This document shows, in pieces, positions 49,497-60,192 of a stretch of 64,000 nucleotides of DNA. The notes beneath the pieces are model-generated. The model made no database searches, was not told the origin of the DNA, and saw only the letters and a program-made list of their open reading frames with translations. The DNA comes from Polaromonas sp. (GTDB lineage: Bacteria > Pseudomonadota > Gammaproteobacteria > Burkholderiales > Burkholderiaceae_C). A program made the translations under genes and the position numbers. Location of the stretch: the NCBI RefSeq assembly GCF_010365105.1, contig NZ_JAAFGZ010000026.1:1-64000 (forward strand), given 5' to 3'. Each line of letters starts with the position of its first letter. The stretch's first letter is position 1.

Positions 49497-51359
49497 ATGG
49501 CACTTTTGCAATTATCCGAACCTGGCCAGACGCCAGACCCGCACCAGCGGCGCATCGCCATCGGCATTGACCTCGGCACCACCCATTCACTGGTGGCCAG
49601 CGTGCGAAATGGGCTGTCAGAATGCCTGCCCGATGACCAGGGTCAGGTGTTGCTGCCAAGTGTCGTGCGTTACCTCGAGGACGGGCGGACGCAGATCGGT
49701 TTTGATGCCCTCACGGCCCAGGTTGACGATCCGTGCAACACAATTTCTTCTGTCAAGCGGCTGATGGGGCGGGGTATCGACGACATTGGCAAACGCGAGC
49801 AAATGCCTTATCGCTTCATCGACAAGCCGGGCATGGTCACGCTGCAAACCGCAGCCGGTGAAAAAAGTCCGGTGCAAGTCAGTGCCGAAATTCTGGCGTC
49901 GCTGCGACAGCGCGCCGAAGACACTTTTGACGATGATATCTATGGGGTCGTGATCACCGTGCCCGCCTATTTTGATGATGCCCAGCGCCAGGCAACCAAA
50001 GATGCGGCGCAACTGGCCCGATTGAATGTACTGCGCCTGATCAACGAACCCACTGCCGCGGCCATTGCCTATGGGCTGGACAATGCCAGCGAAGGCGTGT
50101 ATGCGGTTTATGACCTCGGGGGCGGAACGTTTGATATTTCCATCCTGCGCTTGTCTCAAGGGGTGTTTGAAGTGGTCTCGACAGGCGGAGATTCTGCCCT
50201 TGGCGGCGATGATTACGATCGTGCACTGGTTGAATGGACGCTGACCAAGGGCGGGGTGACCGTGGATACGCTGAGCGCATCAGACAAGGCTGTACTGCAA
50301 AAAACTGCTCGAGCCTGCAAAGAGGCGCTGTCCAAAGCGCCATCAGTGCCATTTTCCGTACGCCTGTCGAAGGCATCGATCAATTTTGAAATAAATGCAG
50401 CAGATTTTGAAGCTGTTTCAGCGCATCTTACCCAGCGTACCCTGAATGCCGCGCGCAAAGCCTTGCGCGACGCTGGCCTGAAGCGTGAAGAAATTGATGG
50501 CGTGGTCATGGTGGGCGGCTCCACCCGCATGCCGCAGGTGCGCAAGGCCGTCGCAACTTTTTTCGGACGTGAACCGCTGGTCGATCTCAACCCCGACGAA
50601 GTGGTGGCACTCGGGGCGGCCATTTCTGCCAATCAACTGGCGGGGAACAACACGGGTGATGACCTCTTGTTGCTCGATGTGATTCCCCTCTCACTGGGCG
50701 TCGAAACCATGGGCGGCTTGGTCGAGCGCATCGTTCCGCGCAACCAGACCATCCCCACGGCCATGGCACAGGATTTCACCACTTACCAGGATGGACAGAC
50801 TGCCCTGGCGCTGCATGTGGTGCAGGGTGAGCGCGACCTGGTGGCTGATTGCCGCAGCCTGGCGCGTTTTGAATTGCGCGGCATATCTCCGATGGTCGCT
50901 GGCGCTGCACGCATTCGTGTGACGTTCACGGTGGATGCCGATGGCCTGCTCAGCGTCAATGCCCGTGAGCAGATCAGCGGTGTCGAAGCACAAATCGACG
51001 TCAAGCCCTCCTATGGTTTGTCGGACGATGAAATCGCCCGCATGCTCCAGGATAGCTTTGCCACCGCCCAGCAAGACATGCGTTCGCGTGCGTTGGTGGA
51101 GGCGCAGGTGGATGCGGATCGTATGATCCTGGCGATTCAAAGTGCGCTGGAAGCTGATGCGGACCTGCTCAGTTCAAGCGAACGTGTGCAGACTGACCAC
51201 CTGATGGCTACGCTCGCCGATGCCCGTATTAACGGCGATGCCGTTTCCATCGAGGCAGCAACGCAGGCGCTTGCCAAAGGCACCGAAGCTTTTGCAGCCC
51301 AGCGCATGAATCGGGGCATTCAGAAAGCACTGGCCGGAAAGAACATCGAGTCGGTCTGA
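49497..51359 (+). CDS. hscA: Fe-S assembly chaperone (Hsp70)
   Basis: [61 protein letters not shown]. Confidence 0.97.
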   Translation: MALLQLSEPGQTPDPHQRRIAIGIDLGTTHSLVASVRNGLSECLPDDQGQVLLPSVVRYLEDGRTQIGFDALTAQVDDPCNTISSVKRLMGRGIDDIGKREQMPYRFIDKPGMVTLQTAAGEKSPVQVSAEILASLRQRAEDTFDDDIYGVVITVPAYFDDAQRQATKDAAQLARLNVLRLINEPTAAAIAYGLDNASEGVYAVYDLGGGTFDISILRLSQGVFEVVSTGGDSALGGDDYDRALVEWTLTKGGVTVDTLSASDKAVLQKTARACKEALSKAPSVPFSVRLSKASINFEINAADFEAVSAHLTQRTLNAARKALRDAGLKREEIDGVVMVGGSTRMPQVRKAVATFFGREPLVDLNPDEVVALGAAISANQLAGNNTGDDLLLLDVIPLSLGVETMGGLVERIVPRNQTIPTAMAQDFTTYQDGQTALALHVVQGERDLVADCRSLARFELRGISPMVAGAARIRVTFTVDADGLLSVNAREQISGVEAQIDVKPSYGLSDDEIARMLQDSFATAQQDMRSRALVEAQVDADRMILAIQSALEADADLLSSSERVQTDHLMATLADARINGDAVSIEAATQALAKGTEAFAAQRMNRGIQKALAGKNIESV

Positions 51360-51406
51360 CCACCTTGCCGCACTCTTCGCACTCTTATTACCCACAGATC
51401 GACACC

Positions 51407-51745
51407 ATGCCCATCATCAAGATTCTTCCCCATCCCGAATATTGTCCACAAGGCGCCGAAATATCGGCGCCAGCAGGTACTTCCATCTGTGAAGCGTTGC
51501 TCGACAACAAGATCAACATCGAGCATGCCTGTGACTTGAGCTGCGCATGCACGACCTGCCATGTCATCGTGCGCGAGGGATTCAGGTCGCTCAACGAGAT
51601 TGATGAAAGCGAGGAAGACCTGCTGGACCGGGCCTGGGGCCTGGAACCTAACTCACGCCTGAGTTGCCAGGCCTTTCTGGCACAAGCGGATGTCACTGTT
51701 GAAATCCCCAAGTATTCAATCAATCATGCCAAGGAAAATCATTAA
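51407..51745 (+). CDS. fdx: ISC-type [2Fe-2S] ferredoxin
   Basis: ACDLSCACTTCHVIVREGFRSLNEIDESEEDLLDRAWGLEPNSRLSCQA. Confidence 0.97.
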   Translation: MPIIKILPHPEYCPQGAEISAPAGTSICEALLDNKINIEHACDLSCACTTCHVIVREGFRSLNEIDESEEDLLDRAWGLEPNSRLSCQAFLAQADVTVEIPKYSINHAKENH

Positions 51746-51771
51746 ATGCGTTCAAGCCGAGAATTCTGACC

Positions 51772-52494
51772 ATGCGCCAAATTGTTCTGGATACTGAAAC
51801 CACGGGCCTTTCTGCCGAAAACGGTGACCGTGTCATTGAAATCGGCTGCGTGGAACTTGTCGCGCGCAAGTTAACCGGCAGCAACAAGCATTTCTATCTC
51901 AATCCCGGGCGCGACAGCCACGAAGATGCATTGAAGGTTCACGGCATCAGCAATGAATTCCTGAAAGACAAGCCCAGGTTCGCAGCCGTGGCGGACGAGT
52001 TGCTTGACTACCTGCAAGGCGCCGAGGTGATCATTCACAACGCGCCTTTCGATGTCAGTTTTCTGAACAAGGAACTCGAACTGATCGGCAGGGAACCCCT
52101 CATGCATTGGGTGGCCAAGGTCACCGACAGCCTGATGATGGCGAAGGAGATGTTCCCGGGCAAGCGAAATTCGCTCAATGCCCTGTGTGACCGCCTTGAG
52201 GTCGACAATTCCGGTCGTACCCTGCATGGCGCATTGCTGGACGCTGAGTTGCTAGCGGATGTGTACATCAACCTTACCCGCGGTCAGAACAGCCTGATGA
52301 TGGATATCGGCAGCCCGGTACAGTCAGACAATGACGAACTCATGATCGACCTGCGCATTTTTGACCTTCCAGTGGTACTGCCTAGTCATCATGAGATGCA
52401 AGCACATGAAAAAGTCCTGGCAATGCTCGACAAGGCAAGCCGCGGAAAAACAATTTGGCGTTTGGAAAACTCGGGAGTTACAAATAATGCTTGA
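51772..52494 (+). CDS. dnaQ: DNA polymerase III subunit epsilon
   Basis: MRQIVLDTETTGLSAENGDRVIEIGCVEL; HNAPFDVSFLNKEL; HGALLDAELLADVYI. Confidence 0.95.
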   Translation: MRQIVLDTETTGLSAENGDRVIEIGCVELVARKLTGSNKHFYLNPGRDSHEDALKVHGISNEFLKDKPRFAAVADELLDYLQGAEVIIHNAPFDVSFLNKELELIGREPLMHWVAKVTDSLMMAKEMFPGKRNSLNALCDRLEVDNSGRTLHGALLDAELLADVYINLTRGQNSLMMDIGSPVQSDNDELMIDLRIFDLPVVLPSHHEMQAHEKVLAMLDKASRGKTIWRLENSGVTNNA

Positions 52495-52525
52495 AAAGCA
52501 GCATATAATCGAAAGCTGACCAACA

Positions 52526-52600
52526 GGGCGGTTAGCTCAGGGGTAGAGCACTGCATTCACACTGCAGGGGTCGCAAGTTCGAAACTTGCACCGCCCACCA
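52526..52600 (+). tRNA. tRNA-Val (anticodon CAC)
   Basis: GGGCGGT...ACCGCCC acceptor, CTGCA-TTCACAC-TGCAG anticodon arm, GGTTCGAA-like T arm (AAGTTCGAAACTT), encoded CCA; TATAAT at 52504. Confidence 0.95.
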
Positions 52601-52608
52601 ATGAAATC

Positions 52609-52642
52609 AAGGACTTACGCATCTCGCTAAGTCCTTTTTTTA
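52609..52642 (+). terminator. Rho-independent terminator after tRNA-Val
   Basis: AAGGACTTA-CGCATCTCGC-TAAGTCCTT followed by TTTTT. Confidence 0.9.
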
Positions 52643-52891
52643 TTGACAACGTTCAAAGCTCCTGATTCCATTTTCAAATCAATCCGCGATGAGGTGTGAA
52701 GCCGGAGAACAGCCTGCAGCACGGCAAGGCCAAGTAACGACATATCGGATTAATTTGAAAACAGAATAATTTGAAGAATCCATCTCGCCAAAAAATCTGT
52801 TATCTGTTTCCCCGGCTTACAGGGTATACATTTTTCCGGCGTTGCGCATGGATTCAGCAAAGTGGCGGCTACTCGACTTCACCAGTTAAAA

Positions 52892-52926
52892 AAGTAAAAA
52901 GCCAGGTCAACTGACCTGGCTTTTTA
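52892..52926. terminator. Bidirectional terminator downstream of phoH-like gene
   Basis: AAAAAGCCAGGTCAACTGACCTGGCTTTTT. Confidence 0.88.
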
Positions 52927-52999
52927 CTGGATTCATGCCATGGCCGTCTTGGTTTTTGTCCTGCGACCAGCCAACCGCACGAAATCCGGACAAGTGCCT

Positions 53000-54706
53000 T
53001 TAAAGCACTTCGCTGGCAAAATCCGCCAGTCGCGAACGTTCTCCACGCGCCAGTGTGATGTGGCCGCCATGCGGCCAGCCCTTGAAGCGGTCAACAGCAA
53101 ACGTCATGCCCGACGATCCTTCTGTCAGATACGGCGTGTCGATCTGCGCCAGATTGCCCATGCAGACGATCTTGGTGCCAGGCCCGGCACGGGTGATGAG
53201 GGTTTTCATCTGCTTGGGTGTCAGGTTCTGCGCTTCATCAATGATGACGTACTTGTTCATAAAGGTCCGGCCGCGCATGAAGTTCATGCTCTTGACCTTG
53301 ATTCGTGAACGGATCAGTTCATTGGTCGCAGCGCGGCCCCATTCGCCCGCTCCGCCGTCGGTTTTGCCCAGAACTTCCAGGTTGTCATCGAGCGCGCCCA
53401 TCCACGGTCCCATTTTTTCTTCCTCGGTACCGGGAAGAAAGCCGATGTCTTCGCCAACCGACACCGTGGCACGGGTCATGATGATTTCGGTGTAACGCCG
53501 GTCATCGAGCACCTGTGTCAGCCCGCTGGCCAGAGCCATGAGCGTCTTGCCGGTGCCTGCCGTACCGGCAAGGGTGACAAAGTCCACTTCTGGATCCATC
53601 AGCAGGTTCATGGCGAAATTTTGTTCGCGGTTGCGCATCGTGACGCCCCAGACCGAATTCTTCAGGTGGGTGAAATCCTTCAGGGTTTTCAGGACAGCTG
53701 TTTTCCCCTGGATTTCCGTGACACGCGCATACAGCGATGGTTCGCCGGGAGACTCGAAAAACACGAACTGGTTGATCAGCAGGCTCGGCACGATCGGGCC
53801 GGTGATCCGGTAGAACGTGTGGATGCCTTGCTGCCAGCTTTCAATGGTCTTGCTCTGGCGCGTCCAGAAGTCGGGCGGCAGGGCCAGCGAGCCTGCATAC
53901 AGCAGGTCGCCATCTTCAAGAACCTTGTCATTCTGGTAGTCGTCGGTATTGAGTCCCAAAGCACGCGCCTTGACGCGCATGTTGATGTCCTTGGAGACCA
54001 GCACGACCTCGCGCGGTGCATATTCCTTGCGCAGGGCTTCAACCACGCCAAGGATCTGGTTGTCGGCCTTGCCCTGCGGCAGGCTCATGGGCAAGGTGTA
54101 GTCCAACACCTTGGTCTGAAAAAACAGGCAGCCACTGGCTTCAGGGTGCCCGGTGGTGTTCAGCTTCAGGCCCTTGCCGATGTCGGCACCGTTTGCTCCG
54201 GCGAGTCCGTCGAGCGTACGACTCGTCTGGCGCGCATTGCGGGCCACTTCCGTCATGCCTTTCTTGTGGCCGTCGAGTTCTTCCAGCACGATCATCGGCA
54301 GGAAAATATCGTGTTCTTCGAAACGGAACAGGCACATCGGGTCGTGCATCAGGACATTGGTATCGAGCACGAAGAGCTTGGGCTGGCTGGACGGTCGGGT
54401 CTTTTTCGGCCTGAAGGCGGGCTGGGCACGCGGCACGCTCTCTTTTTGAGAGCTGATGGCCCGCGTATCTACTGCGGGAATAGCCTTTTTCTCTGCATAA
54501 ATGATCGGCTGCTCACGTTCTGTGACAGCACGTCTTTCCAGCAGTCCAACGGCAACAGGCTGGATGGCCGATTCAACGGGTTTGGAGGATTTGCGCGGTG
54601 CCTTTGCGGACGCGCGTACCGGCGCATCAAGCACGTCTGGTGAAAGCAGGGCAGCACGTTTGGTCGGGGCGGGAGGCAGGGGCATGGTGCTTAGAACTCT
54701 TTCCAT
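53000..54706 (-). CDS. PhoH family protein (PIN + PhoH ATPase domains)
   Basis: LFVLDTNVLMHDPMCLFRFEEHDIFLPMIVLEELDGHKKG; LAGTAGTGKTLMALASGL; VIIDEAQNLTPKQMKTLITRAGPGTKIVCMGNLAQIDTPYL. Confidence 0.95.
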   Translation of the reverse strand: MERVLSTMPLPPAPTKRAALLSPDVLDAPVRASAKAPRKSSKPVESAIQPVAVGLLERRAVTEREQPIIYAEKKAIPAVDTRAISSQKESVPRAQPAFRPKKTRPSSQPKLFVLDTNVLMHDPMCLFRFEEHDIFLPMIVLEELDGHKKGMTEVARNARQTSRTLDGLAGANGADIGKGLKLNTTGHPEASGCLFFQTKVLDYTLPMSLPQGKADNQILGVVEALRKEYAPREVVLVSKDINMRVKARALGLNTDDYQNDKVLEDGDLLYAGSLALPPDFWTRQSKTIESWQQGIHTFYRITGPIVPSLLINQFVFFESPGEPSLYARVTEIQGKTAVLKTLKDFTHLKNSVWGVTMRNREQNFAMNLLMDPEVDFVTLAGTAGTGKTLMALASGLTQVLDDRRYTEIIMTRATVSVGEDIGFLPGTEEEKMGPWMGALDDNLEVLGKTDGGAGEWGRAATNELIRSRIKVKSMNFMRGRTFMNKYVIIDEAQNLTPKQMKTLITRAGPGTKIVCMGNLAQIDTPYLTEGSSGMTFAVDRFKGWPHGGHITLARGERSRLADFASEVL

Positions 54707-54720
54707 GAAGTTTCAGAAAT

Positions 54721-54758
54721 AAAAAAAGCCGCCTCAGGGCCGGGGCGGCTTTTTTTGA
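54721..54758 (-). terminator. Rho-independent terminator (bcp transcript)
   Basis: AAAAAAAGCCGCC...GGCGGCTTTTTTT. Confidence 0.85.
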
Positions 54759-54838
54759 ACGCTGTCGCTGGGGTCAATTGCATGAACTCATTATGCACAA
54801 CTCAAATGACCGCCCTTGCGACAGGCGTGAAGCAGGTT

Positions 54839-55315
54839 TCAGGCTTCTTTCTTGAGGCCCTTGACAGCCTTCAGGACTTCCTCGACATGGCCGGGAACCT
54901 TCAGACCGCGCCACTCTTCTTTCAACAGGCCGTCTGCGCCGACCAGAAAAGTGCTGCGCTCGATGCCCTTGACCTTCTTGCCGTACATGATCTTGTTCTT
55001 CACCACGCCAAACATGTGGCACATTTTTTCTTCGGTATCGGCGATCAACTCGAAGGGAAGTTCAAGTTTGGACTTGAACTCATCATGAGATTTCATGTTG
55101 TCGCGCGAGACGCCGAAAACAGTGGCTCCTGCCTTGAGAAAATCCTTGTAATGGTCTCGAAACTGCATCGCTTCGGTGGTGCAGCCCGGCGTGTTATCTT
55201 TCGGGTAGAAAAATAGCACGACCACTTTGCCCAGATGCGTTTGATTCGAAACTTTGAGGCCGCCGGTGGCGAGCGCTTCGAATTCGGGAAGAGGTTTATT
55301 GACGACGACTGCCAT
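54839..55315 (-). CDS. bcp: Peroxiredoxin (Bcp type)
   Basis: VVLFFYPKDNTPGCTTEAMQFRDHYKDFLKAGATVFGVSRD. Confidence 0.95.
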   Translation of the reverse strand: MAVVVNKPLPEFEALATGGLKVSNQTHLGKVVVLFFYPKDNTPGCTTEAMQFRDHYKDFLKAGATVFGVSRDNMKSHDEFKSKLELPFELIADTEEKMCHMFGVVKNKIMYGKKVKGIERSTFLVGADGLLKEEWRGLKVPGHVEEVLKAVKGLKKEA

Positions 55316-55444
55316 ACTGAGGGTACCCTGACGAAAGTAGTTGTAATTAGCCGCGGCCTTTGCCAGTGAAGACAGATGTCGTTCACGGGGTGCGGTGCCA
55401 AGTGCAACCCTATATTTTACCCTGAAAGGGTCATTGCCCGACTC

Positions 55445-55837
55445 TCAGATTGCATCCGGGTCTATCAGCAGCGCCGCAACCACATGGCGTCCTTCGCCGG
55501 CCAGAATGTTGTAGGTTCGGCACGCCGCCAGCGTGTCCATGGTTTCCAGGCCAATACGCTGATCCATGAGTCCGCGCAAAAAAGCCGGGGGTGGAAACCG
55601 GAGGCGCGTGCCGCTGCCAAAAATAACCAGTTCCGGCTTCATGTCCGCCAGCAATGCGAAGTGCTCGGCGGTGAGTTGCTCGAAGCGTTGGCAATTCCAC
55701 GGCAGTTTTTCTCCGCGTGAGCCAATCACGACGCTGTAGTCGATTTTTTCAGCAACGCCGTTGTTGCCCAGACCAACCCATCCGGTGCCGTAGGCAAGAA
55801 TGGACTGGACATCAAGGCGATCTGGTTGAAGTTTCAT
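55445..55837 (-). CDS. Mth938-like / DUF498 domain protein
   Basis: ELVIFGSGTRLRFPPPAFLRGLMDQRIGLETMDTLAACRTYNILAGEGRHVVAALLI. Confidence 0.88.
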   Translation of the reverse strand: MKLQPDRLDVQSILAYGTGWVGLGNNGVAEKIDYSVVIGSRGEKLPWNCQRFEQLTAEHFALLADMKPELVIFGSGTRLRFPPPAFLRGLMDQRIGLETMDTLAACRTYNILAGEGRHVVAALLIDPDAI

Positions 55838-56036
55838 ACGGTTTGGAAAGTGGTGGCGTTTGCTCCAGCGGCCGGGCTGGCTACAACCGCCAGGCTGCGG
55901 AGTTGAAGGTAGAAATCAGTGTTTTATGTGGTCAAATTATAGATTCCGTCCAAAACTCAGGTGGCTGCACCGGGTTTTCAACTTTGGCACGTTCCATTGG
56001 CGAAGCGGCACTGCACAACTTCTCATCAAAAGCGAC

Positions 56037-57260
56037 ATGAAACCGATCAACAAGTCCGCCAAACTGGCCAACGTGCTCTACGACATTCGCGGCCCGATCA
56101 TGGACGCGGCAAAGCAGATGGAAGAAGAGGGCCAAAAACTCATCAAGCTCAACATTGGCAACCTGGCGGTGTTCGGTTTTGATGCGCCCGAGGAAGTCCA
56201 GCAGGACATGATCCGCAACCTGCCGGCGTCAGCCGGCTACTCGGACAGCAAGGGCATTTTTGCAGCCCGCAAGGCGGTGATGCACGAGACGCAAAAGCAG
56301 GGCATCAAAGGCGTGACGCTGGACGATATCTATTTGGGCAACGGCGCCAGCGAGATGATTTCGATGGCCACCAATGCCTTGCTCGACAACGGTGACGAGC
56401 TGCTGCTGCCGTCGCCCGACTACCCCTTGTGGACTGCCTCGGTCAGCCTGGCGGGCGGCACGCCAGTCCACTACATCTGCGACGAGTTCAATGGGTGGAT
56501 GCCCAGTCTGGACGATATCCGCGCCAAGGTCACGCCGCGTACCAAAGGCATTGTGGTCATCAATCCCAACAACCCGACCGGCGCACTGTATTCCGACGCG
56601 CTGCTCAAAGGCATTGTCGAGATTGCGCGCGAACACAACCTGGTGATCCTGGCCGACGAGGTCTATGACAAGGTGCTGTACGACGGCGTCAGGCACACCG
56701 CGCTGGCCAGCCTGTCCACAGACGTGCTGACGCTGACCTTCAATTCCCTCTCCAAGAGCTATCGTTCCTGTGGCTACCGCGCAGGCTGGCTGGTGGTTTC
56801 CGGTGCCAAGAAAAGGGCGCAGGACTATATAGAAGGCCTGAACATGCTGGCCAACATGAAGTTGTGTTCCAACGTGCCGGGCCAGTGGGCCATCCAGACG
56901 GCCCTGGGCGGTTACCAGAGCATCAACGACCTGACCTGCGAAGGCGGACGGCTGCGGCGCCAGCGCGACCTGGCGTATGAGCTGATCACCGCCATTCCGG
57001 GTGTGAGCTGCGTCAAGCCCAGCGCGGCGCTCTACATGTTTCCCCGTCTCGACCCGGAGGTCTATCCGATCAAGGACGACCGGCAGTTTTTCCTCGAATT
57101 GCTCAAGGAAACCAAGGTCATGCTGGTGCAGGGCACGGGCTTCAACTGGGCCGCGCCGGACCATTTCCGTATCGTCTTTCTGCCGCATGAGGAAGACCTG
57201 CGCGAAGCCATTGGCCGCATTGCGCTGTTTCTTGAAAAATACCGCAACAAGCTGATTTGA
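56037..57260 (+). CDS. alaC: Pyridoxal-phosphate-dependent aminotransferase (AlaC/AlaA-like)
   Basis: YDIRGPIMDAAKQMEEEGQKLIKLNIGNLAVFGF; NPNNPTGALYS; SLSKSYRSCGYRAGW. Confidence 0.85.
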   Translation: MKPINKSAKLANVLYDIRGPIMDAAKQMEEEGQKLIKLNIGNLAVFGFDAPEEVQQDMIRNLPASAGYSDSKGIFAARKAVMHETQKQGIKGVTLDDIYLGNGASEMISMATNALLDNGDELLLPSPDYPLWTASVSLAGGTPVHYICDEFNGWMPSLDDIRAKVTPRTKGIVVINPNNPTGALYSDALLKGIVEIAREHNLVILADEVYDKVLYDGVRHTALASLSTDVLTLTFNSLSKSYRSCGYRAGWLVVSGAKKRAQDYIEGLNMLANMKLCSNVPGQWAIQTALGGYQSINDLTCEGGRLRRQRDLAYELITAIPGVSCVKPSAALYMFPRLDPEVYPIKDDRQFFLELLKETKVMLVQGTGFNWAAPDHFRIVFLPHEEDLREAIGRIALFLEKYRNKLI

Positions 57261-57337
57261 CCTTGTGACTTTTTATTTTCCCGCTGCGCCATGATTCAAA
57301 CGGCCAGTTTGCACAACCACGATTCGCAGGACTCCAG

Positions 57338-58687
57338 GTGAACCTAAAAACGACAACGACGAATTTGAGCCCTATCCGGGTAGGCCTTCTGGGCATCGGC
57401 ACCGTGGGCAGCGGCACCTTCAATGTGCTCAAGCGCAACCAGGAAGAGATTCGCCGCCGTGCCGGACGCGGCATCGAAATCACCATGGTCGCAGACCTCG
57501 ACGTGGCGCGTGCCCAGGCGCTGGTTGGCGATGGCGTGCAGGTGGTCAACGACGCACGCCAGGTCGTGGCCAGTCCTGACGTGGACATCGTGATCGAGTT
57601 GATCGGCGGTTACGGCATTGCCAAGGCACTCGTGCTCGAAGCCATCGAGTCAGGCAAGCACGTGGTGACGGCCAACAAGGCGCTGCTCGCCGTGCATGGA
57701 ACCGAGATTTTCGCTGCCGCCCAGCGCAAGGGCGTGATGGTGGCCTTTGAGGCGGCGGTGGCAGGCGGCATCCCGATCATCAAGGCGCTGCGCGAAGGCC
57801 TGAGCGCCAACTCCATCCAGTGGATCGCCGGCATCATCAACGGCACGACCAATTTCATTCTTTCTGAAATGCGCGACAAGGGCCTGGACTTCGGCGTGGT
57901 GCTCAAGGAAGCGCAGCGCCTGGGCTACGCCGAAGCCGACCCGACCTTCGACATCGAAGGCGTGGACGCCGCGCACAAGGCGACGCTGATGAGTGCCATT
58001 GCCTTCGGCATTCCGGTGCAGTTCGACAAGGCTTATGTCGAGGGCATCACGGCTCTGGCGGCGCAGGACATCCGTTACGCCGAGCAACTGGGCTACCGCA
58101 TCAAGCTGCTGGGCATCACCAAGCGCGTGTCAGGAGGCATCGAGTTGCGCGTGCATCCAAGCCTGATCCCGGCCAAGCGCCTGCTGGCCAATGTTGAAGG
58201 CGCGATGAACGCCGTCGTCGTGCATGGCGATGCCGTCGGCACCACGCTTTACTACGGCAAGGGCGCCGGCAGCGAGCCGACCGCCAGTGCGGTGATTGCC
58301 GACCTGGTCGATATCACCCGCCTGCACACTGCCGACCCCGAGCACCGCGTGCCGCACCTGGCTTTTCAGCCTGATGCCATGAGCGACCTGGCCATCGTGC
58401 CGATGTCGGAAATCGTCACCAGCTACTACCTGCGCCTGAACGTGGCCGACGAAGCCGGCGTGCTGGCCAATGTCACCGGCATCCTGGCGTCGCTCGGCAT
58501 CAGCATAGACGCGGTGCTGCAGCGCGAAGCCGACGAGGTGGGCGGCGAAGGTTCGACACAGACCGACCTGATCATCCTCACCCACGACTGCGTCGAGGCC
58601 CGGATGAACGAAGCCATCGCACAGATGCAGGCGCTGCCCACCGTGCTGGCGCCCATCACGCGCATCCGCAAGGAGGAACTGGCCTGA
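57338..58687 (+). CDS. hom: Homoserine dehydrogenase (GTG start)
   Basis: VGLLGIGTVGSGTFNVLKRN; VVTANKALLAVHG; INGTTNFILSEMRDKGLDF; C-terminal ACT domain. Confidence 0.97.
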   Translation: MNLKTTTTNLSPIRVGLLGIGTVGSGTFNVLKRNQEEIRRRAGRGIEITMVADLDVARAQALVGDGVQVVNDARQVVASPDVDIVIELIGGYGIAKALVLEAIESGKHVVTANKALLAVHGTEIFAAAQRKGVMVAFEAAVAGGIPIIKALREGLSANSIQWIAGIINGTTNFILSEMRDKGLDFGVVLKEAQRLGYAEADPTFDIEGVDAAHKATLMSAIAFGIPVQFDKAYVEGITALAAQDIRYAEQLGYRIKLLGITKRVSGGIELRVHPSLIPAKRLLANVEGAMNAVVVHGDAVGTTLYYGKGAGSEPTASAVIADLVDITRLHTADPEHRVPHLAFQPDAMSDLAIVPMSEIVTSYYLRLNVADEAGVLANVTGILASLGISIDAVLQREADEVGGEGSTQTDLIILTHDCVEARMNEAIAQMQALPTVLAPITRIRKEELA

Positions 58688-60114
58688 TGCATTACATCTC
58701 TACCCGCGCATCGTCGGGCAATCCGCCCGAGCGCAAGCGTTTTTGCGAAATTCTGCTCGAAGGCCTGGCGCCCGACGGCGGCCTGTACCTGCCCGAATAC
58801 TATCCGCAGGTCGATGGCGCCATGCTCACGAAATGGCGCGGCCTGTCCTACGCCGGGCTGGCGTTCGAAGTGCTGTCGCTCTACATCGACGACATTCCTG
58901 CCGCCGACCTGAAGGCGATCTGTGACAAGACCTACACCGAGCAAGTCTTTGGCACGAAGGAAATCGCCCCGCTGCGCCCGCTGGAAAGTGGCCTGTACCT
59001 CGAAGCCCTGTCCAACGGCCCGACGCTGGCCTTCAAGGACATGGCGATGCAGTTGCTGGGCAACCTGTTCGAGTACGAGCTGGCGCGGCGCGGCGAGGAA
59101 CTGAACATCCTGGGCGCGACCAGCGGCGACACCGGCAGTGCCGCTGAATACGCCATGCGCGGCAAGAAGGGCGTTCGCGTCTTCATGACCTCGCCCAACG
59201 GCCGCATGAGCCCGTTCCAGCAGGCGCAAATGTTCAGCCTGCAGGACAAAAACATCCACAACATTGCCATCGACGGCGTGTTCGACGACTGCCAGGACAT
59301 CGTGAAAGCTGTGTCCAACGACCTGGCCTTCAAGCGCCAGTACAAGATCGGCACGGTCAACTCGATCAACTGGGCGCGCCTGATGGCGCAAGTCGTCTAT
59401 TACTTCGCAGGCTATTTCCAGGCGACAACTTCGAACGCAGAAAAAGTCAGCTTCACCGTGCCATCGGGCAATTTCGGCAATGTCTGCGCCGGCCATGTGG
59501 CGCGCAGCATGGGGTTGCCGATTGAGCAACTGGTGGTCGCCACCAACGAGAACGATGTGCTCGACGAGTTCTTCCGCACCGGCATCTACCGCGTTCGGAC
59601 CAGCGCCGACACGATTGAGACCTCCAGCCCGTCGATGGACATTTCCAAGGCGTCGAACTTCGAGCGCTTCGTGTTTGACCTGCTGGGGCGTGACGGTGGC
59701 AAGACCCGCTCGCTGTTCCACGACCAGCTGAACAGCCAGGGCAGTTTCGAGCTGGGCGCCGACCCGGCGTTTGCCATGGCGGCCGGGCGTTACGGTTTTG
59801 TCAGCGGCAAGAGCCTGCACGCCGACCGGCTGGCGACGATTCGGGACACCTGGCAGCGCTTCGGCACCATGATCGACACCCACACCGCCGATGGCGTGAA
59901 GGTGGCGCGCGAGCATTTGCAGCCCGGCGTTCCGATGATCGTGCTGGAAACCGCCTTGCCGATCAAGTTTGCCGCCACGATCGAAGAAGCGCTGGGCCAG
60001 CCGCCGGTGCGGCCTGCGGGCTTCGAGGGTATTGAAGCGCTGCCCAAGCGGGTTACGCTGTTGCCGGCCGATGCCATGGCCATCAAGCAGTACATTGCCG
60101 AAAATGTGCATTAA
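58687..60114 (+). CDS. thrC: Threonine synthase
   Basis: GLAPDGGLYLPEYYPQ; NGPTLAFKDMAMQLLGNLFEYEL; GATSGDTGSAAEYAMRGKKGVRVFMTSPNGRMSPFQQAQM. Confidence 0.97.
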   Translation: MHYISTRASSGNPPERKRFCEILLEGLAPDGGLYLPEYYPQVDGAMLTKWRGLSYAGLAFEVLSLYIDDIPAADLKAICDKTYTEQVFGTKEIAPLRPLESGLYLEALSNGPTLAFKDMAMQLLGNLFEYELARRGEELNILGATSGDTGSAAEYAMRGKKGVRVFMTSPNGRMSPFQQAQMFSLQDKNIHNIAIDGVFDDCQDIVKAVSNDLAFKRQYKIGTVNSINWARLMAQVVYYFAGYFQATTSNAEKVSFTVPSGNFGNVCAGHVARSMGLPIEQLVVATNENDVLDEFFRTGIYRVRTSADTIETSSPSMDISKASNFERFVFDLLGRDGGKTRSLFHDQLNSQGSFELGADPAFAMAAGRYGFVSGKSLHADRLATIRDTWQRFGTMIDTHTADGVKVAREHLQPGVPMIVLETALPIKFAATIEEALGQPPVRPAGFEGIEALPKRVTLLPADAMAIKQYIAENVH

Positions 60115-60116
60115 AT

Positions 60117-60175
60117 TGGCCGTTTGCGCATATTCCACGGGCGCAAGCAGCTATTTATTTAATAGCGAGCCGTGT
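60117..60175 (-). repeat. Dispersed hairpin repeat copy
   Basis: Minus: CTCGCTATTAAATAAATAGCTGCTTGCGCCCGTGGAATATGCGCAAACGGCC. Confidence 0.8.
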
Positions 60176-60192
60176 TGCATGGAGCTTGCCGG

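Noticed and set aside
58426-60138. 570-aa minus ORF antisense to thrC
   Set aside because: Shadow ORF; thrC evidence is decisive.
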